Shown here: positions 54,794-64,000 of the stretch, piece after piece
Layout: every line of letters starts with the position of its first letter
Position numbering within the stretch: position 1 is the stretch's first letter
Assembly: GCA_023374025.1 (NCBI GenBank)
Contig: SIJG01000009.1
Location: 155,591-219,590 of the forward strand
Length of the DNA: 64,000 nucleotides
Source of the DNA: Heterodera schachtii
Taxonomy: Eukaryota > Nematoda > Chromadorea > Rhabditida > Heteroderidae
Reading direction: 5' to 3'
Notes under the pieces: model-generated
Seen by the model: the letters and a program-made list of their open reading frames with translations, nothing else
Databases searched by the model: none
Told to the model about the DNA's origin: nothing
Translations under genes and position numbers: made by a program

Positions 54794-56446
54794 AGCAATG
54801 AAAATTAATTATATTTGTTGAAATGATCAATGATCTCACCAATTGGAATTTGATTTGATGCTCTCTTTTTCTCGTCATAAATGCTTTGTTAATTCTTACA
54901 TTTATTTGCTTTGCTTTTTTTGTGGTACAATTTCGGTACTTCCGTGTTTTGCTACCCCCCCCCCCCCTCGAAAAATTTTATAGATTCCATATCTTGGAGT
55001 TTTCAAGGACATTGACTATGCAAATGGTGTTTGTTTTGATATCTGATGACAGGTCATACATTTAACAAAATATCTATGATTTTTTTGAAATTTAAAAATT
55101 TTCGGGGGGGAGGGGGTAGCAAAACAAGGAAGTACCACAATTTCTTGGTATCATTTGAAAAGCTTAAACTATAGGTTTTTTTTCTTATGTTTTCGGTTTT
55201 TTCTACCTCAATTTTTTCAGTTCAATTTCAGTGACTATTAGGGCTGCTAATTTTATGTAAGAAAATTTGCGAATTATGTAAATAAAATATGTATAAAAAA
55301 TGCTAAAATATGTATGAAATATTGACATAAACCCCCAAATATGCACTAAAATATATAAATAAAATTTTTTTTAATGGTTATTTGTTTGGAAAAAAATTCT
55401 TAATAAAAAGTGAAACAGGCACAAAATGTCATAAAAATGACTAAAATAGGCTTAGAATACATTTTAATATTTTAAATATTAATTTTTGGTATCTGTTTTT
55501 TGAAAAAAAAAAATCGATTTTTTAGGGATACATTTTCAAAAAAATTTTGAATTTTTCACGAAAAATTTCTATAAATTCTCAAAATATGAAAAAAATGAAA
55601 ATATATAAGAAAAAATTGCAAAATTTTGGATTTTTTTGGGGTATCTAAATAATTTTCCTTAAAAAATCCTCAAAAATTGCAAAATATGTACAAAAAAATG
55701 CGAAAAAAGCCCAAAATATGTATAAAAATATGTACATATGTAATATGTAGAAAACTCCGAAATATGTAAAAATATGTAAATAAAAGTCCCAACTTTTGTT
55801 CGCAAACACAAAAAAGAAAGCGTTTTTCCTACTATTTAGAGAATGGAGAAGCCAGGAAAAAAATATGTATTTACATAAAATTAGCAGCCCTAGTGACTAT
55901 ACAAATTTAAAAAGGATTCTTTTATTTTTTCGCTTTATGGCATTTTTATGCTGTTTTTTTTTGAAAATTCAAAAATATCACGAATTTTTCAAAAAATACA
56001 CTTGGTAAAATCTTTTTTTGAAAATCCCTGTCCTGTGTAGAATGCGTATCTTAACAACGAAAATAATTCGCAGTGTTTTTAAAAGGATTTTGGCCCCTAA
56101 CGGAAAAATTTTCCCGCCTTCGGACCCCATTCATTCCTTTAAATTTGCAAAGTTTGTGCCAAAACTTGTTTTTTATTCAAAATGTTTTACAAAATTTACT
56201 CGGCAGAGTCTTTCGGCACCGGCAGACCTTTCCCATTAAATTTTTTGTTTGAAATAATATGGAAAACCGTAAAATGTTTGCACAAATCAAAGTCAACTAA
56301 GTTTTTCTGCTTAGAATTTTATAAATTGTTGATTTGATTAGAAAATGAATAAAGCAATCAAATCAAAAAATCTTTTTCTGCTTACTTTTTGGAATATACA
56401 GAAAGTTTTTTACTTTGTTAACAATCACAACTTACGAAGCAAAAAA
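54794..56446. other. Intergenic region with a hAT MITE
   Basis: No gene. It contains an inverted pair around a CCCCTCGAAAAATTTTATAG block (54953-55130), the MITE 55239-55892, and AT-rich sequence. Confidence 0.5.
55239..55892. mobile_element. hAT-type MITE, 654 bp, TSD GTGACTAT
   Basis: Ends TAGGGCTGCTAATTTTATGT and its reverse complement are flanked by a perfect 8-bp duplication GTGACTAT (55231-55238 and 55893-55900). The inside consists of AATATGTATAAAAAATGC-like units. Confidence 0.92.
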
Positions 56447-57150
56447 ATGAACAGACGGTAAGGAATTTTCGTAAATAAAATTACAAATTTTTTCCCTAAT
56501 TTCCCATGTTTTAGTTGGATTTGTGGCGACGTGTGGATGGACATTCTCCCATCTTTTGACCATGCTCAACTTGGTCTCAAAATGGCATTGCTTTCCGACC
56601 GTTTCGATGTTTTGGTGGACACGCATTTCGATGGCAAAACGACGGAATTGACGCTTTTGAGAGAAATAACAATTCGCAAGGACAAAGGACCAGAACCGAA
56701 ATTATCTGTTTTGATCGATGGTAAATGGATGGCGTTTCCGATGCCGGATCGCCGCTGCCAAACAAAATTCGCTTTAAGCATCTTAATATTCGGTAATTTA
56801 AACTTTTGTGTATTTTAAGGCTTATTTTTTTTATTTCTTCAGTTACATTGACCATTCCGTCATTGCATTTTTCCGCTCCAACAAGCAAATTTGGGACAGA
56901 ATGGGCACCAAATTGGAATTGTCTATTACAAATGTTCAGCAAATTTGGGATGTTTTTGCCCGTCAAATTTGGCCAATTTTTGCGACAAACATTCGCCATT
57001 TGAGCTTTCCCTGTGTCGAATATTTGGACAATTTGCGCCGTCTGATTTCACCAGCAATTCTAACCGATCTTGATCAATTGGATTCATTCAATTCCAATTA
57101 TCTATTCAAATGCTATTTGGTAATAAAAAGTTTCAAATAATTTTTTTCTT
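56447..57150 (+). pseudogene. F-box-like family B copy B3, frameshifted and 3' truncated
   Basis: Exon 1 56447-56457 (MNRR), exon 2 56515-56792 (WICGDVWMDILPSFDHAQLG ... DTHFDGKTTELTLL), with a one-base deletion near 56750 (GATCGCCGCTGCC versus GACCGTCCGCTGCC). Exon 3 starts at 56843 (YIDHSVIAFFRSNKQIWDRM ... RQIWPIFATNIRHLSF) and ends prematurely after KCYLVIKSFK. A G-run then leads into an unrelated, oppositely oriented exon. Confidence 0.75.
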
Positions 57151-57186
57151 GGTTTTCTTATGAAAAATTTCTAGGGTTGAAATTTT

Positions 57187-57220
57187 TTAGAAGAGGGGGG
57201 GGGGGGGGGGGGGGGAGGGA
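57187..57220. repeat. Poly-G run
   Basis: A run of about 26 G with a few A, at the junction between B3 and the opposite-strand exon at 57247. It may be a rearrangement or assembly joint. Confidence 0.6.
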
Positions 57221-57246
57221 AATGACATGCTCCCTCACTTGCTCAC

Positions 57247-57521
57247 CCGATGCAATTATTGCCGCCAGTAAAACAAAAATGGACAAAGTTCGATTTTTTA
57301 TTGTCCAAATTTCCGTCGTTTTCCCATTTCACCGGCGCCGTCTCCGAAATTGGGCACCGTTTCAACAGCCAATAATAAGCTCCATCCTTCATCAAAGTCA
57401 GCTTTTCTTTGGTCCATTCGTTCACCAATTCAAATGGCTTCTCCTCAATTGATGCTGTTTGCCCGAAAACTCCAAAACGAATTTTGTAACTGACAGAAGA
57501 ATTGCGGGCACAAATAAATTT
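57247..57521 (-). pseudogene. Orphan exon 4 of F-box-like family B
   Basis: After a TTTAG acceptor: FICARNSSVSYKIRF, then KPFELVNEWTKEKLTLMKDG, LLKRCPISETAPVKWEN, and NNCIG at a GG/GTGAGC donor. It is open throughout, but no exon 3 or tail is beside it. Confidence 0.75.
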
Positions 57522-58146
57522 CTAAATAAATGGAAAATGAAAAAAGAAAAGAAAAATCAAATTGAAAAGCAATCAAAATATGTAGGTTAGGTAGGGGTAA
57601 TTAGAAATCGTTTTGGCGCCAGCCCGAGTTTTTGGGTTTTCGGCACCCCTGTTCCTCAAATATTTTTGAAAAGTGCCGGAAAAAAACTTGGTGCCGGAGA
57701 AATTTTGAACCTTAGTACGAAAAATCGGTCCCGAGATACCCCCGGGGGGGGGGTGACCTTCTCCGCATCCGATTCCTCTGGGACAAGAATTGGACAATTG
57801 GTTACATTTTTAGGGCCTGTCAGACATTTTAGAACAGAGTTATGGATCCGGGACTGAAGTGTCCAAATCCCACATGGGACTCAATTGTCCAATGTCTTTT
57901 GAACAAAAGCACTTGCATTAAAGCATAAAATTTAAAAGCTCAGAAGATCCATCCATTGGCTTTTTCTGTTACGTATTCATAAGATTTGTGGCCGAATCCA
58001 AAAAATGGTACCGATTGTCCAATCTAATCGAGACGAATCTGATGAAAAATGATCATTCACAAGTGTGAAATTGGCCATATTCCTTCAATTTTCCAAAAGA
58101 GACACCATATTAATTGGTCTCTCTGTATAAAATTTGTTTTAATTAC
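57522..58146. other. Repeat DNA
   Basis: 57785-57890 (GGACAATTGGTTACATTTTT, AACAGAGTTATGGATCCGGG) matches 53665-53770. A GGTCCCGAGATACCCCCGGG box is at 57729. No gene. Confidence 0.45.
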
Positions 58147-58491
58147 TCAATCCGAAGGAAACGAAAACGAATTTTGTTGGGCAGCGGACGGTCCGGCAAC
58201 GAAAATTTCGCTGATTTGAAATTAGTCAGATTCAGCACACACAGTTCCGCTTCTGGTCCTTTTTCAATTGAAATGGTATTCCAAATTTTGAATTCCGTTT
58301 TGCCATCAAAATGCGTGTCCACCAAAATGTCGAAACGATCGGAAAGCAATGCCATTTTGAGGCCGAGTTGGGGACGGTCAAAAGATGGCAGAATGTCCAT
58401 CCACACGTCGCCACAAATCCAGCTAAAAAAATAGGAAAATTTAATTTCAAAATTAATTTAAGTTTTTTTTAATTCATTACCGTCTGTTCAT
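58147..58491 (-). pseudogene. F-box-like family B copy B5, exons 1-2 only
   Basis: Exon 1 58481-58491 (MNRR) and exon 2 58147-58422 (WICGDVWMDILPSFDRPQLG, LSDRFDILVDTHFDGKTEFK, SLPDRPLPNKIRFRFLRI) are intact with good splice sites, but no exon 3-5 follows before the unrelated repeat DNA at about 58130. Confidence 0.75.
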
Positions 58492-60423
58492 TTTTGCTGC
58501 AATTAGCTCACTTTGTCGTTTTCCGTCAATTGATTTGTGTGTCACAAAAGACAAAAAATTGTGTTAACTTAAAATAAAATAGAGACAAATATGAAAAATG
58601 AAAGAGCAAAAGAACACAAAAACAATAATTATATGCAACAAAAACAAGAAATGATGGTCATTAAATAACAACAAAAAAAAACTATGACTTTTTAGACATC
58701 TCAGTCCAGGAACCGTCAGTTGGACCCCCACGGTTACAAAAAACAAAACAAAAAGATTGTCTAGCAAAGTTTAAAAAAATTTCAGAAATTTTTAATTTTT
58801 CTAGCAATTTTAACGATATATCTTTTAACAATTGTCTAATCGCAAAGCAATATCTTAGAAATAGCTTATAAACATCTAAGCTTTCGAATGATAACAGATT
58901 GTTGTTGATTTGGATGACAAATAAAAGTTATAGTCAAAAACTTTTGAAGGAGATTAACTTTCCCTATAATTGAAATTTATTATGCTGTTTTGATAATATG
59001 CCAAACAAATTTTTTAAAAATTTTTCTCTGTGACGAAATGATAGGGAGCCAAAAAAAGCACAAAATATATATTAAAGAAATTGAAAAAACGAAAAAAAAT
59101 TTAAATAATAGCTCATTAACATGGCCAAAAAAAAAAACATTCACTGATTGTAGTGTTGCAAATAAGGCATATAAAACCGTATAAATAATCATATGTATTT
59201 ATATTCGAAAAAAATAAACAAATGAAAATGAGAGAGCATTTTCTGATCAGAGAAAATTAGAGAACATCAAATCCGTTGAAAATGAGGTGAGATCGATCAT
59301 TTCTCAAATGCCTATAATTAAAATTCACTTCCGCGATCATTCATCAGACGGCAATTTGCTTAAGTGATCATTCATCATTCCGCTGCTGATCACTGGGCCC
59401 GGGAGTCGTCGAGCACATTTTCTCATTGCTTTGATCCGCTTCTCTTTATCCGCTGGTGGCGACAATGGCCTAAAATTAGGTGCACACTTTGTTGAATTGG
59501 ATGAATTTCCGTATTTCCTATAACCCCGCCCCCTGGATTAGAGCCCCCTGAAATAAAGACGAATTTTGAGGGGGTTCAAATGTGGCGACATGATGTTTGG
59601 GCACCAGAGGGAGTGAATTAAAAAAATAAAACAAAATAAATATATAAAATGTTATATAAAACTTTAAAATTTAGTAAATTTTAATAACCCTTGTGCTCAA
59701 AAATTTCTGTTCTTGAAAATTAAAAAATTTATGTATGGAAATCTGGCATCTTATTCTTTAGTCAATTCTTACGGTTGTTTAAACGTATAGTTAAACGTGT
59801 GCTAGTTTCTGTTTGGACTTAGACCTGAATACCGGCTCTTAAGTCTTGTACGACCGAGCTTTGTAATATTATAAATTCTAAATAAAACATATGTATGCAT
59901 TGATATAGAATGAATGGTAATGAGTTTAGCAAAAAAAGGATGAGTAATTTGAGGTACTTTCACTGTTTTAAGGTAACATAGTAAATTTTAAAAAACAACA
60001 ACAACAACAATAAAAACGCGCAAATTCAAGCAAATTTGAATATTTTATTCAATTTTAACGGTTTGATGAAAAAAATTATTAAATAAAATTGCTTTTCCCC
60101 CAAAAAATTGATTTTTTGAGCAAAAAAATTAACTACAAGCAAAGATCAAACAAAGACTTTAACAAAGAATTAATGAGAATATCCGAAATTCAGCTTTTTC
60201 GAGTATTTTTGGCATAATTTTTTGTTTGTTATCTTGAGCACAAAAATTTAGTTACAAAAACTTCAATAAAAAGCAACAAAAGTCAATGAGAGAGCATTTA
60301 TAAGCAAACAATAAATGAGCATCAAATCAAATCAAATTCCAATTGGTGAGATCATCGCATCGACCATTTCTCAAATAATAATTAATTCACTTCCGCGCAT
60401 CAGACGACATTTTCACAAATAAA
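58492..60423. other. AT-rich intergenic region with a duplicated tail exon
   Basis: About 59340-59475 duplicates the B6 tail region (minus-strand acceptor then GCCATTGTCGCCACCAGCGG and CTCCCGGGCCCAGTGATCAG). A GAATGATA motif occurs at 58875. No other coding segment is recognisable. Confidence 0.5.
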
Positions 60424-61740
60424 TCATTCATTCCGCTGCTGATCACTGGGCCCGGGAGTCGTCGAGAACATTTCATTGTTGCTTTGACCCGCTTCTTCCG
60501 CTGGAGGCGACAATGGCCTAAATAATTAAGTGCAATTTTGAATTATTTAAACAATTTAAATGTTTTTTTTATTGCTCACCCGATGCAATTATTGTCAATA
60601 TCAATCACAAATCGGACATTGTTCAAACTGGGGTCAATATTTCCGTTTTCCCATTGAACCGCCGCCGTTTCTCCAATTGGACATCGCTTCATCAGCCAAT
60701 TGCAAGGATGCCATGGCACTTTCTCCATTGTTAGCTTTTCTTTCGTCCGTTCGTTCTTCACTTCAAATGGCTCAAATGATGCCGAATTGTTCAGTCCAAA
60801 ATTCATTTGGTAACTGACAGAAGTGGTGGCACGGAGAAATGTCTAAACAATGGGAAACCCAAATTAAACGCGAGTCAATTAGTCAGTCGTTTAGCGAAAA
60901 TTTGGTCACACCTCTTTGAAACTGTTGATCCATTCGAGGTTTGGTGGTGGCCCATACAAAAAGGCACGGCAACGCAATTTCTTCGGACGGCCATCTGTTC
61001 TCGGCGTGTGCAACCATTTGAACAACATTTGCCCGGCAGAAATTGTTGCATTTGGCCCATCATCATCACCAATTGCATCGGGCAACAGGCGAAATGAATC
61101 GATGGAATTAATGTTCAGTTGGGAAAGAATTGTCGGCGACATGAGACGAAGCAAATTGTCCAAATGAACACTATATTGAAAGGTCAAATGATGGACATTT
61201 GTCGTCGTAAAAATAGGCCAAATATGACGGACAAAAACATCACAAATTGGCTGGGCATTGATTCCGGTTTTGGATGAACATAAATTCAAATACAAATTGA
61301 TGCCTTTGTCCCAAATTTGCTTGTTTGAACGGAGAAATTCGATGACGGAATGGTCAATGTAACTGAAAAAGAAGTAACAAAATAATACAAATAGAAAATT
61401 TAAGTTGAATGTATTACTCAATCCGAATGAAATAAATGTGGTAAATTTTGTTGGTTAGCGGACGGTCAGGAAATGGAAAATCCACCAAATTGCCATCGAT
61501 CCATACAGACAGTTTCGGTGTTGGTCCTTTGTCCTTGCGAATTGTTATTTCTCTCCAAATTGTCAATTCGCTTTTTCCATCGAAATGTTTGTCCACCAAA
61601 ACATCGAAACGATCGGAAATCAGTGCCAATTTGAGTCCGAGTTGAGCATAGTTAAAAAAGGGCAGAATATCCATCAAAACGTCGCCACAAATCCAACTGA
61701 AATGCGTGCGTAAAAAATTACTGAAAATAGAAATTGGCAC
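60424..61740 (-). pseudogene. F-box-like family B copy B6, all exons but the first
   Basis: Exons 61418-61696, 60912-61362, 60580-60842 and 60424-60517 are open and in phase. They read WICGDVLMDILPFFNYAQLG; YIDHSVIEFLRSNKQIWDKG, DDDGPNATISAGQMLFKWLH; TFLRATTSVSYQ, EPFEVKNERTKEKLTMEKVP, LMKRCPIGETAAVQWEN; and GPLSPPAEEAGQSNNEMFST then TPGPSDQQRNE. The MNRR microexon and promoter are missing: upstream is the truncated exon 3 of B7. It could be expressed only as a chimaera with B7 or from an unseen start, so I do not call it a complete gene. Confidence 0.65.
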
Positions 61741-61824
61741 TTTTTGTAGTTTAAGGGCCCGATCAAAAAATAAATAAAAATGGAAAGCAAAGTTTTAAAA
61801 AAATTACAAATCAAAATCCGTAAA

Positions 61825-62304
61825 CCTAACGCGTACTGCGGTGCCACTTCTTTCCCAAATTTGCTTGTTGGAACGGAGAAATGCAATGACGGAATGGTCA
61901 ATGTAACTGAAGAAACATAAAAAATTGCTTTAATAAACACAAAAGTTTAAATTACCAAATATTAAGATTCTTAAAGCGAATTTTGTTTGGCAGCGGACGG
62001 TCCGGCAGAGGAAATTCCACAAATGTGCCATTGGCATATAGTTTCGCTCTTGGTCCAATGCCCTTGCGAATTCTGATACGTCTCCAAATTGTCAATTCCA
62101 TTGTTTTTCCATCAAAATGCGTGTCCACCAAAATGTCGAAACGGTCGGAAAGCAATGCCATTTTGAGGCCAAGTTGAGCATGGTCAAATGATGGGAGAAT
62201 GTCCATCCAAACGTCGCTACAAATCCAACTGAGACATGAAAAAAAATGGTAAAATGAAAAATTTGTAATTTTATTTACGAAAATTCTCTTACCGTTTGTT
62301 CATT
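61825..62304 (-). pseudogene. F-box-like family B copy B7, truncated in exon 3
   Basis: Exon 1 62294-62304 (MNKR), exon 2 61956-62228 (WICSDVWMDILPSFDHAQLG, DTHFDGKTMELTIWRRIRIR, PLPDRPLPNKIRFKNLNI). Exon 3 starts at 61906 (CYIDHSVIAFLRSNKQIWER) and diverges after SGTAVRV. B6 exon 2 lies 130 bp downstream on the same strand, so a B7-B6 tandem transcript is conceivable. Confidence 0.7.
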
Positions 62305-63454
62305 TTTGCTGCAATTAGTGCCCTTTTTCCAATTGTTTGGTGTCACAAAATGCAGAATATCTAGGTAAATTAAATTGTCTTGCAAATCCTTTAATCAATG
62401 AGCGGGGAATGGAAGGGATTGCAAGTCAATGAAGTGGGAAAAAAAAAGAAAATTTGGAAAAACTATCAATTTTGAATTTGGCAAAATACATTAACACAAT
62501 GATTTAATTTTGGCTTCCAATTCAAAAAAAATTTTTGTTTTGGACACTTGAAAAAATATATAGTTTTGATTTTGATACATTTTTAAAGGTTGTTTAGGTA
62601 ATCAAGTAATTATGATCATTAGGGCTAGGAACTTATGTCAAATGACCTTTTTTTTGCTAACACGAAATCGCCTTAAAATGACTTTTAGGACACAAATGGC
62701 CAATGAAAATTTCGAACCCCGGACTCGAACAAAAGTCGAAAACAACTCATTTTCCATAAAAACCAACTTTATTGTCTAAACCGATTAAAATGCATGGAAT
62801 GAATAGAAAATAAGGATTCATGGTCATTACAGATATTTGAACCGATTTTGGACAAATAAATAAAGGTGGATTTTGTTTAAAAGTGAGTTTCGACTTTTGT
62901 TCGAGTTCGGGTCCGGGGTTCGAAATGGATATCATATTCGTGATCAGCATCCCCGAAAAGCTGAAGGTTCATGTTTTTATCGCAAAATAATAAAGGAAAA
63001 TACGGGACCTCCATTCTTCATGATTGCCGCATTTTGATTTTATTTATTTTTGCTAGTTTTTCATCTTTTTTTTCATTTCTTTGTCGAAATCAGGGCTGTG
63101 CGAAAATCACACAAAAAAATTCTCGTATACGAAAACGAAACGAAAAAACTTTGGCGGACGAAAACGAAAGTCAAAAAGTGCCGAAAATGTAGGACGAAAC
63201 GAAATTTCGTCCAGCCCTGGTCGAAATGGATACGGGATTCGTGGGCAACGATCTGAAAACCATCGGAAGCATCGTTTTGAGCAATTTGAGTTTGCGAAGC
63301 ACAGATTAATTAATATTTATCCAATTTTCAATTCAGCCATAATACAAAAATAAATCAGTCATTTCTCAAATAATCTCTCATCCCAAATAAAATATCATCC
63401 AAACAATGCAATTCATCATAACTCAAATGATCGGTAATTTCCTTAAATGATCAC
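62305..63454. repeat. Repeat region with GATCACGAATCC units
   Basis: Units at about 62700-62745 and 62885-62960 (TTCGAGTTCGGGTCCGGGGT, ATTCGTGATCAGCATCCCCG) are inverted relative to each other. A third at 63220-63270 is split by the MITE 63091-63219. A TAGGGCTAGGAACTTATGTC end is at 62630. No gene. Confidence 0.5.
63091..63219. mobile_element. Short hAT-type MITE, 129 bp, TSD GTCGAAAT
   Basis: Starts CAGGGCTGTGCGAAAAT and ends TTCGTCCAGCCCTG, flanked by a perfect 8-bp duplication GTCGAAAT (63083-63090 and 63220-63227). The interior is the GAAAACGAAACG type that also occurs at about 11630, 35880 and 42480. Confidence 0.9.
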
Positions 63455-64000
63455 TCATTCTTCCGCTGATCTGGGCCCGGGAGTCGAGAACACTTTTTCG
63501 TCGCTTTGATTTGGCGGAAACAGCGGCCTAAATTAAATGAAATTTCAATTTATGAACATTTTCATTGAAAAATAGAGCCCGGAATTATTGAAAAAACCCG
63601 GACCAGCAGCAGTATTTCCTAGATGGACCATTTAATAAAATTCATTAAAATTCTTTTCATGGACGGACCCCTTCGCAAATATTTCGATTTACCCATTCGC
63701 CCCTTTTCATGTGTGCTCTTGGTGGCCCTGCCAAAATTGCTGGGAAATTGTGTACTGTACAGAGGATACTGTCACTGTATTTTATACAAAAGTAAGGCCA
63801 ATTCTTTGCTGCTCACCCAATGCAATTATCATAAAGAGTGAAGTGAACTCCGTTCAAATGGTGCAAATTGTCGTCTTTTTGAATCTCCCCAACATTAATT
63901 GGGCACCGTTTCAACAGCCAAGCACTAAGCAGCAATTCACCACCACCGCGATCTTTCTTCATAAATGTCAGCTTCTCATTGGCGCCTCCCTACGATTCGT
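63455..64000 (-). CDS. F-box-like family B protein B8 (5' part outside the window)
   Basis: Tail exon 63455-63527 (GPLFPPNQSDEKVFSTPGPR then SAEE, TGA) and exon 4 from 63817 to the window edge. Exon 4 reads ANEKLTFMKKDRGGGELLLS, WLLKRCPINVGEIQ, LYDNCIG with a GG/GTGAGC donor. Both are open and correctly phased. The rest of the gene lies to the right. Confidence 0.7.

Noticed and set aside
58564..59192. Hydrophobic frames of 64-70 codons
   Set aside because: Poly-AT sequence translates to F/L/I-rich peptides by chance; no splice-connected partner.

Overview
The window looks like nuclear DNA of a nematode, most likely a cyst nematode of the Globodera/Heterodera group. It is AT-rich. Its short introns (about 40-130 nt) start with GT and end in TTTTCAG or TTTTAG. 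The dominant gene family matches, from memory, a large lineage-specific family that annotation pipelines of these nematodes call 'F-box domain-containing'. No database was searched.

The backbone is a cluster of about 20 copies of one F-box-like superfamily, on both strands, from about 4.8 kb to the right end. Subfamily A (4.8-53 kb) typically has five exons: a 47-nt exon coding MSD..EAEEKMAKA, a 276-nt F-box-like exon, a roughly 421-nt exon, a roughly 260-285-nt exon, and a small tail exon ending TPGPSDQQ. Subfamily B (46.7-64 kb) starts with an 11-nt microexon (ATG AAC AGA CG) and ends in an equivalent tail. Copies with every exon open and every splice site in place are at 7418-8661, 16109-17393, 25070-26319, 32920-34275, 38617-39970 and 47085-48478. 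The others carry frameshifts, stops, internal deletions or transposon insertions. Several A copies are divergent pairs that share an intergenic region with a TATA box on each strand. Two segmental duplications explain much of the layout: an inverted one (about 6.7-11.5 kb versus 24.6-27.06 kb) and a direct one (about 31.5-36.15 kb versus 38.35-42.76 kb).

Between the genes lie many mobile elements. They include a FLYWCH-MULE with an open 476-codon transposase (20.8-22.84 kb), the relic of a second MULE (19.4-20.6 kb), and a pogo/Tigger-like Tc1-mariner element (8877-11275) with two MITEs nested in it. At least nine hAT-type MITEs have 7/8 or 8/8 matching 8-bp target-site duplications. There are also a Harbinger-like MITE with a CAG duplication, Mutator-like TIR elements, foldback elements, and a dispersed GC-box repeat that in two copies carries a tRNA-like Pol III promoter. 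Insertions present in one duplicate and absent from its twin give exact empty sites and relative dates.

The left end (1-4.1 kb) holds two copies of the 3' end of an unrelated alanine/threonine-rich gene with AT-hook-like motifs, separated by MITEs. No rRNA, canonical tRNA or CRISPR array was seen.
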